Shown here: positions 60,270 through 64,000 of the stretch, one piece after another | How positions within the stretch are numbered: position 1 is the first letter of the stretch | Layout: each line of letters begins with the position of its first letter | Source of the DNA: Salinisphaera sp. G21_0 | GTDB taxonomy: Bacteria; Pseudomonadota; Gammaproteobacteria; Pseudomonadales; Endozoicomonadaceae | DNA: 64,000 nt | NCBI RefSeq assembly: GCF_017744115.1 | Contig: NZ_JAGHQW010000005.1 | Span: 1-64,000 of the forward strand | Reading direction: 5' to 3' | Made by a program: the position numbers and the translations under genes | The notes under the pieces: generated by a model | The model's input: the letters and a program-made list of their open reading frames with translations, nothing else | Databases searched by the model: none | Told to the model about the DNA's origin: nothing

Positions 60270-61520
60270 ATGAAGCTTTCTGCCTTTGGCGAAAAATTCA
60301 CCAGCCATTCCGGCATCCTTTCATTAATGGATGATCTGGGTAATGCCCTTGCTGATGGTAAAGATATGATTATGATGGGCGGCGGTAATCCGGCCCATAT
60401 CCCTGAAGTGGAAGCCGTATTCAGGCAGCGACTGCGGCAAATTACCGAGAGTCAGGCGGAGTTTACCCGACTGGTGGGTACCTATGATCCTCCTCAGGGA
60501 GAAAAAGACTTTGTCCGTGAGATGGCGGCTTTTCTTAATCGTCAGTTTGGCTGGCAGCTGACGGCAAACAATATTGCCTTGTCTAATGGCAGCCAGGCCG
60601 CTTTTTTTATGCTGTTCAATATGTTTGCCGGACGCTATGGGGATGGCGGGCACAAGCGTATCCAGTTACCGCTGGCACCGGAATACATCGGCTATGCCGA
60701 TGCCGGGCTGAGTGATGATTTTTTTGCGGCCAATAAGCCTGAAATTGAGCATCTGGATCAGCATACGTTCAAATACCGGGTGGATTTTCAGGAGCTGGTG
60801 ATTGATGACAGTATTGGTGCCATTTGTGTGTCACGCCCCACCAATCCAACCGGTAATGTACTGACAGATAGTGAAATTGAGCGGCTCGATAGCCTGGCCC
60901 TGCAACATGATATTCCCATGATCATTGATGGTGCCTACGGCACGCCGTTTCCAAAGTTGATCTTTACCGAAGCGACTCCCCGCTGGAACGAACACACCAT
61001 TCTTTGCCTGAGCCTTTCCAAACTGGGGCTTCCGGCGGTCAGAACCGGTATTGTTGTTGCCAATGAGCAGGTTATCAGAGCACTGTCGGGTATTAATGCC
61101 ATTATGAATCTGGCTCCAAACAGTACTGGCAGCCTGCTGGCACTGGATATGATCCGGGATGACAGTATTAACGCTCTTTGTGAGAATGTGATTCGTCCTT
61201 ACTATCAAGAGAAGGCTCAGTTTGCCGTGAACTGCCTCAAAGAGAAACTGGGTGATATTCCCTGGCATGTTCATAAACCAGAAGGGGCAATGTTCCTCTG
61301 GCTATGGTTTGAAGGACTGCCTGTTTCCAGTCTGGAACTGTATGAACGACTGAAGGCAAGGAATGTGCTGGTGGTTTCCGGGCATTACTTCTTCCCGGGC
61401 ATAGACGACGACTGGCCCCATAAGCATGAATGCCTCAGGCTGACGTATACCCGTGATCATCAGGACGTTGAACAGGGGCTGACTATTCTGGCGGAAGAAG
61501 TACACAAACTTTACAGGTAA
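60270..61520 (+). CDS. avtA: Valine-pyruvate aminotransferase AvtA
   Basis: The 416-residue PLP enzyme exchanges amino groups between valine and pyruvate. It starts MKLSAFGEKFTSHSGILSLM and has the family motifs MMGGGNPAHIPE, SNGSQAAFFMLFN, SRPTNPTGNV and LSLSKLGLPAVRTGI with the cofactor Lys. The length is as in E. coli. It ends 4 bases before pxpA, so it is probably in the same transcript. Confidence 0.95.
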   Translation: MKLSAFGEKFTSHSGILSLMDDLGNALADGKDMIMMGGGNPAHIPEVEAVFRQRLRQITESQAEFTRLVGTYDPPQGEKDFVREMAAFLNRQFGWQLTANNIALSNGSQAAFFMLFNMFAGRYGDGGHKRIQLPLAPEYIGYADAGLSDDFFAANKPEIEHLDQHTFKYRVDFQELVIDDSIGAICVSRPTNPTGNVLTDSEIERLDSLALQHDIPMIIDGAYGTPFPKLIFTEATPRWNEHTILCLSLSKLGLPAVRTGIVVANEQVIRALSGINAIMNLAPNSTGSLLALDMIRDDSINALCENVIRPYYQEKAQFAVNCLKEKLGDIPWHVHKPEGAMFLWLWFEGLPVSSLELYERLKARNVLVVSGHYFFPGIDDDWPHKHECLRLTYTRDHQDVEQGLTILAEEVHKLYR

Positions 61521-61524
61521 ACCC

Positions 61525-62268
61525 GTGCGGCTGAATTGTGATATGGGGGAGAGTTTTGGCCCCTGGCAAATGGGCAATGATCAGGCGGTGATGCCATGGA
61601 TTGATATGGCCAATATTGCCTGTGGCTTTCACGCTTCTGACCCCGATACCATGAGTGACACCGTGCAACAGGCGGTAGACTGCGGTGTCACGATTGGGGC
61701 TCACCCCGGATATCAGGACAAGGCCGGGTTTGGTCGACGTCCCATTCCCCACAGCCCTGAAAGCATCACCGCCCTTGTGGCTTACCAGGTGGGCGCACTG
61801 GATGCTATCTGTCAGCAGTATGGCTCCCGGGTAAAGTACATTAAACCCCATGGAGCCCTTTATCATGGGATGATGAATAACCCTGATGTGTTTGAAGCCA
61901 TTGTGATTGCTGCTGCAAACATGGATATCAAACCAGCGCTTATGATTCAGGCTCTGAGCAATAATGCGTTGCAAAAAAAGACAGCTGACAGGTATTCAGT
62001 GCCACTGATTTATGAAGCCTATGCAGACAGGGCTTATGACGATCATGGCTTGCTGGTATCAAGAACCTTGCCAGGGGCTGTTCACCGGGATTCAGCCACG
62101 ATTCTTCAGCAGGTGAGAAGCCTGCTCTCGGGGGAAGTGAGCACCATCAGCGGAAAGCGGCTGAAGCTGAACGCCGATAGTCTGTGTGTTCATGGGGATA
62201 ATCCTGACGCCATAGCGCTAATCCAGCAGATTCATCAGATTGTAAAGTCGGCAGACACTACGTCATGA
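61525..62268 (+). CDS. pxpA: 5-oxoprolinase subunit A (LamB/YcsF family)
   Basis: The 247-residue subunit has the family opening RLNCDMGESFGPWQMGNDQA, then NIACGFHASDPDTM, GAHPGYQDKAGFGRR and YIKPHGALYH. With PxpB and PxpC it hydrolyses 5-oxoproline to glutamate using ATP. The start is GTG at 61525, directly before the conserved opening. It overlaps pxpB by 4 bases. Confidence 0.95.
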   Translation: MRLNCDMGESFGPWQMGNDQAVMPWIDMANIACGFHASDPDTMSDTVQQAVDCGVTIGAHPGYQDKAGFGRRPIPHSPESITALVAYQVGALDAICQQYGSRVKYIKPHGALYHGMMNNPDVFEAIVIAAANMDIKPALMIQALSNNALQKKTADRYSVPLIYEAYADRAYDDHGLLVSRTLPGAVHRDSATILQQVRSLLSGEVSTISGKRLKLNADSLCVHGDNPDAIALIQQIHQIVKSADTTS

Positions 62269-62993
62269 TGGATATCCAGCCTGTCTCAGAAACAGCGTTG
62301 ATCATACGGCTGGGTGATCATATTGATACTCAGCTGGCGGTAAAAACAGGCGATATGGCTGACCATATCAGACGTAGCTATCCGTCAGAGCTTATTGAAG
62401 TTATCCCTTCTTATACGACCATCTATATTCAGTACCACCCGCTGAAAACGGATTTTATCGAATTAAAAAGCAGGCTGCAGGTGCTGGTCGATGCTTTTTT
62501 CCTGTCTGATGATAAAGATGATCGTGACCGGAAGGTCAGTAAGATAATCACCTTACCCGTTTATTACAGCCTGGAGACGGGGCCGGATTTACCGGAGGTA
62601 GCACAGTTTCATAACCGCACAGTGGCAGATGTTATCCAGATTCACAGTCAGTCGACTTATGTCGTTTGTGCTATCGGCTTCAGCCCTGGTTTTGCTTTCC
62701 TGGGGTCAGTTGACTCCGCTATTGCCACGCCAAGAAAGTCTGAGCCCCGAAAAATGCTGCCAGCTGGCAGTGTCGGGATTGCTGACCAGCAAACCGCCGT
62801 CTATCCATCAGACTCCCCGGGCGGTTGGCAGATTATTGGGAATTGTCCGGTTTCTCTGATTGATTTTGATAAAGCGCCCATGTCACCTTTCTCTGTGGGT
62901 TTATCTGTGCAGTTCCAGCCTATATCACGGGATGAGTTTTTTGCGCTTGGAGGTACTTTGTGGTCGCACTGGAAATCCTGGATCCGGGGATGA
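62265..62993 (+). CDS. pxpB: 5-oxoprolinase subunit B (KipI-like)
   Basis: The 242-residue cyclophilin-like subunit has VIPSYTTIYIQYHP, VYYSLETGPDLPEVA and CAIGFSPGFAFLG, hallmark blocks of the PxpB/KipI family. It ends beyond the start of pxpC, which it overlaps by 34 bases. Confidence 0.95.
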   Translation: MMDIQPVSETALIIRLGDHIDTQLAVKTGDMADHIRRSYPSELIEVIPSYTTIYIQYHPLKTDFIELKSRLQVLVDAFFLSDDKDDRDRKVSKIITLPVYYSLETGPDLPEVAQFHNRTVADVIQIHSQSTYVVCAIGFSPGFAFLGSVDSAIATPRKSEPRKMLPAGSVGIADQQTAVYPSDSPGGWQIIGNCPVSLIDFDKAPMSPFSVGLSVQFQPISRDEFFALGGTLWSHWKSWIRG

Positions 62994-63910
62994 TGACGCA
63001 GCTTCAGGATACTGGTCGAACGGGAATGGGTTACCAGGGCCTGGCCCAGGGTGGCCCCATGGATCTGCATGCTTATTGCTGGGCAAATTATCTTCTGGGA
63101 AACCGTATGTTTTGTTCCCAGCTGGAGATAACCGGTGGACAGGCAAGATTTTTAGCGCATCAAGCCATCACGCTGGCGTTAACAGGGGCTGATCTGGCAA
63201 CCAGAGTCAATGGTCAGCCTGTTGAAGGGTGGCGGACCCTGCATCTGGATAAAGGCGATACGTTATCATTTCAGTTTCCCAAAAAAGGGCTGAGAGCCTA
63301 TCTGGCCATTCCCGGCGGCTTTGCTGCACCCACAGTCTTCGGCAGTGTGGCGACCGTGGTAAGGGATGGTATTGGTGGGTTAGGGGCCAGAGTTACGAAG
63401 GAAGACAGTGGTTGCCTCATAAGGCAGGGGGATTCTCTCAAGACCGTTTCCAAAGAGGTATTTAAACCCGGCATAAACCGCATGGTGCCTGCCCGGTATA
63501 TCCCGGAATATGCCGGGCCACTGAGCCTTAATCTGATGGAGTCGTATCAGGCCCGGGCTTTTTCTGCACAGAGCCGGAAAAGTCTCTATCAGACCCAATT
63601 CACGCTTTCTCCCAATAGCGACCGTATGGGGTATCGATTGGCAGGGGCTAAAATTACGCCTCCCTTCAGCGGCGTGATTTCTGAAGGCATCGCCCTGGGG
63701 GCTGTTCAGATACCTGAAAATGGGCAGCCAATTATTCTGATGCGCGACCATCAGACACTGGGTGGCTACCCCAAGTTCGGCTGTGTTGCCCAGTTGGATT
63801 TGAACAGGCTGGCACAGGCAATGCCCGGAACCCCGATACGTTTTCAGCCGATATCTTTTCAGGCAGCAGGACAAAAATTAAAAAGCTTCTACTCCTTCTT
63901 TAACCTGTAA
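62960..63910 (+). CDS. pxpC: 5-oxoprolinase subunit C (KipA-like)
   Basis: The 316-residue subunit has LQDTGRTGMGYQGLAQGGPM, LEITGGQARFLA, ALTGADLATRVNG and YLAIPGGF, followed by SDRMGYRL and LMRDHQTLGGYPK. All are conserved in PxpC. The start is GTG at 62960, with GGAGGT five bases upstream inside pxpB. Confidence 0.95.
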   Translation: MVALEILDPGMMTQLQDTGRTGMGYQGLAQGGPMDLHAYCWANYLLGNRMFCSQLEITGGQARFLAHQAITLALTGADLATRVNGQPVEGWRTLHLDKGDTLSFQFPKKGLRAYLAIPGGFAAPTVFGSVATVVRDGIGGLGARVTKEDSGCLIRQGDSLKTVSKEVFKPGINRMVPARYIPEYAGPLSLNLMESYQARAFSAQSRKSLYQTQFTLSPNSDRMGYRLAGAKITPPFSGVISEGIALGAVQIPENGQPIILMRDHQTLGGYPKFGCVAQLDLNRLAQAMPGTPIRFQPISFQAAGQKLKSFYSFFNL

Positions 63911-63990
63911 CCTGCCGTTTTCCCGTCAGGTATTGCTGCTTGCGTTATGGCAAAACAATTCTACAGTTGTCTGAAAAGAGGTGAGACTCG

Positions 63991-64000
63991 ATGAATGTGT
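63991..64000 (+). CDS. Likely start of the next gene
   Basis: An ATG at 63991 preceded by AGAGGTGAG at good spacing probably opens another gene of the pxp operon. Only three codons are visible, so the product cannot be named. Confidence 0.4.

Noticed and set aside
1-64000. CRISPR array, prophage or rRNA operon
   Set aside because: I saw no regularly spaced repeats with unique spacers, no phage structural genes and no rRNA sequence in the window.

Overview
The window looks like chromosomal DNA of a marine, host-associated gammaproteobacterium, most probably Endozoicomonas or a close relative (Oceanospirillales/Endozoicomonadaceae). This rests on three things: gammaproteobacterial housekeeping genes (gltX, fbaA, adhE, gapA, pyk, pfkA, crr, ptsG, rnd-ycgL-ycgN, htpX, queF, alaA, avtA, pxpABC); several large host-interaction-type proteins (ankyrin, Sel1 and RING-like domains, low-complexity N-termini); and many decayed insertion sequences. 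The assignment is inference from gene content, not a database match.

Layout. 1-7.3 kb is an accessory region. It holds pieces of IS5, ISAs1, IS110, ISNCY and IS66 family transposases, a broken-off ugd 3' end, an ankyrin protein, an unknown 290-residue protein, two PIN-domain toxin-antitoxin pairs and an outer-membrane barrel protein. 7.5-11.2 kb carries capsule genes kpsC and kpsS, both visibly broken, and an intact-looking pagL. 11.2-15.2 kb has two copies of a palindromic MITE-like element with 4-bp target duplications, broken XRE and LysR regulators, a lipoprotein, and a candidate effector with a PPxY motif and a methyltransferase-like fold. 15.2-19.4 kb has a TDT transporter, a cation/proton antiporter and gltX. 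19.6-20.9 kb is a tRNA cluster (2 Ala, 4 Glu, 3 Gly, plus two decayed Gly copies).

21-35.4 kb is a carbon-metabolism block: fbaA, adhE, gapA, pyk, pfkA, crr and ptsG, covering glucose uptake, central glycolysis and ethanol fermentation. A near-consensus FNR-type site lies upstream of adhE and a perfect one upstream of ptsG. Between crr and ptsG sit two paralogous unknown genes whose proteins both begin MHGV, with a decayed copy of the start of crr between them.

36-39.7 kb has yfcH, an ABC-2 exporter and queF. 39.8-49.7 kb is again accessory: a 536-residue helical protein, a RING-H2 plus ankyrin plus Sel1 protein, a large unknown protein and a second type of MITE, interleaved with msrB and alaA. 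49.8-64 kb is mostly core: htpX, rnd-ycgL-ycgN, a nitroreductase, a class III nucleotide cyclase converging on a hybrid histidine kinase, a further tRNA-Glu, an S58 peptidase, avtA and the 5-oxoprolinase operon pxpABC. One more effector-like membrane protein is at 53.0-54.2 kb.

The best candidates for something new are the RING-H2/ankyrin/Sel1 protein, the PPxY/methyltransferase-like protein, the MHGV family inserted between crr and ptsG, and the two non-autonomous element families. All calls were made by reading; no database search was run.
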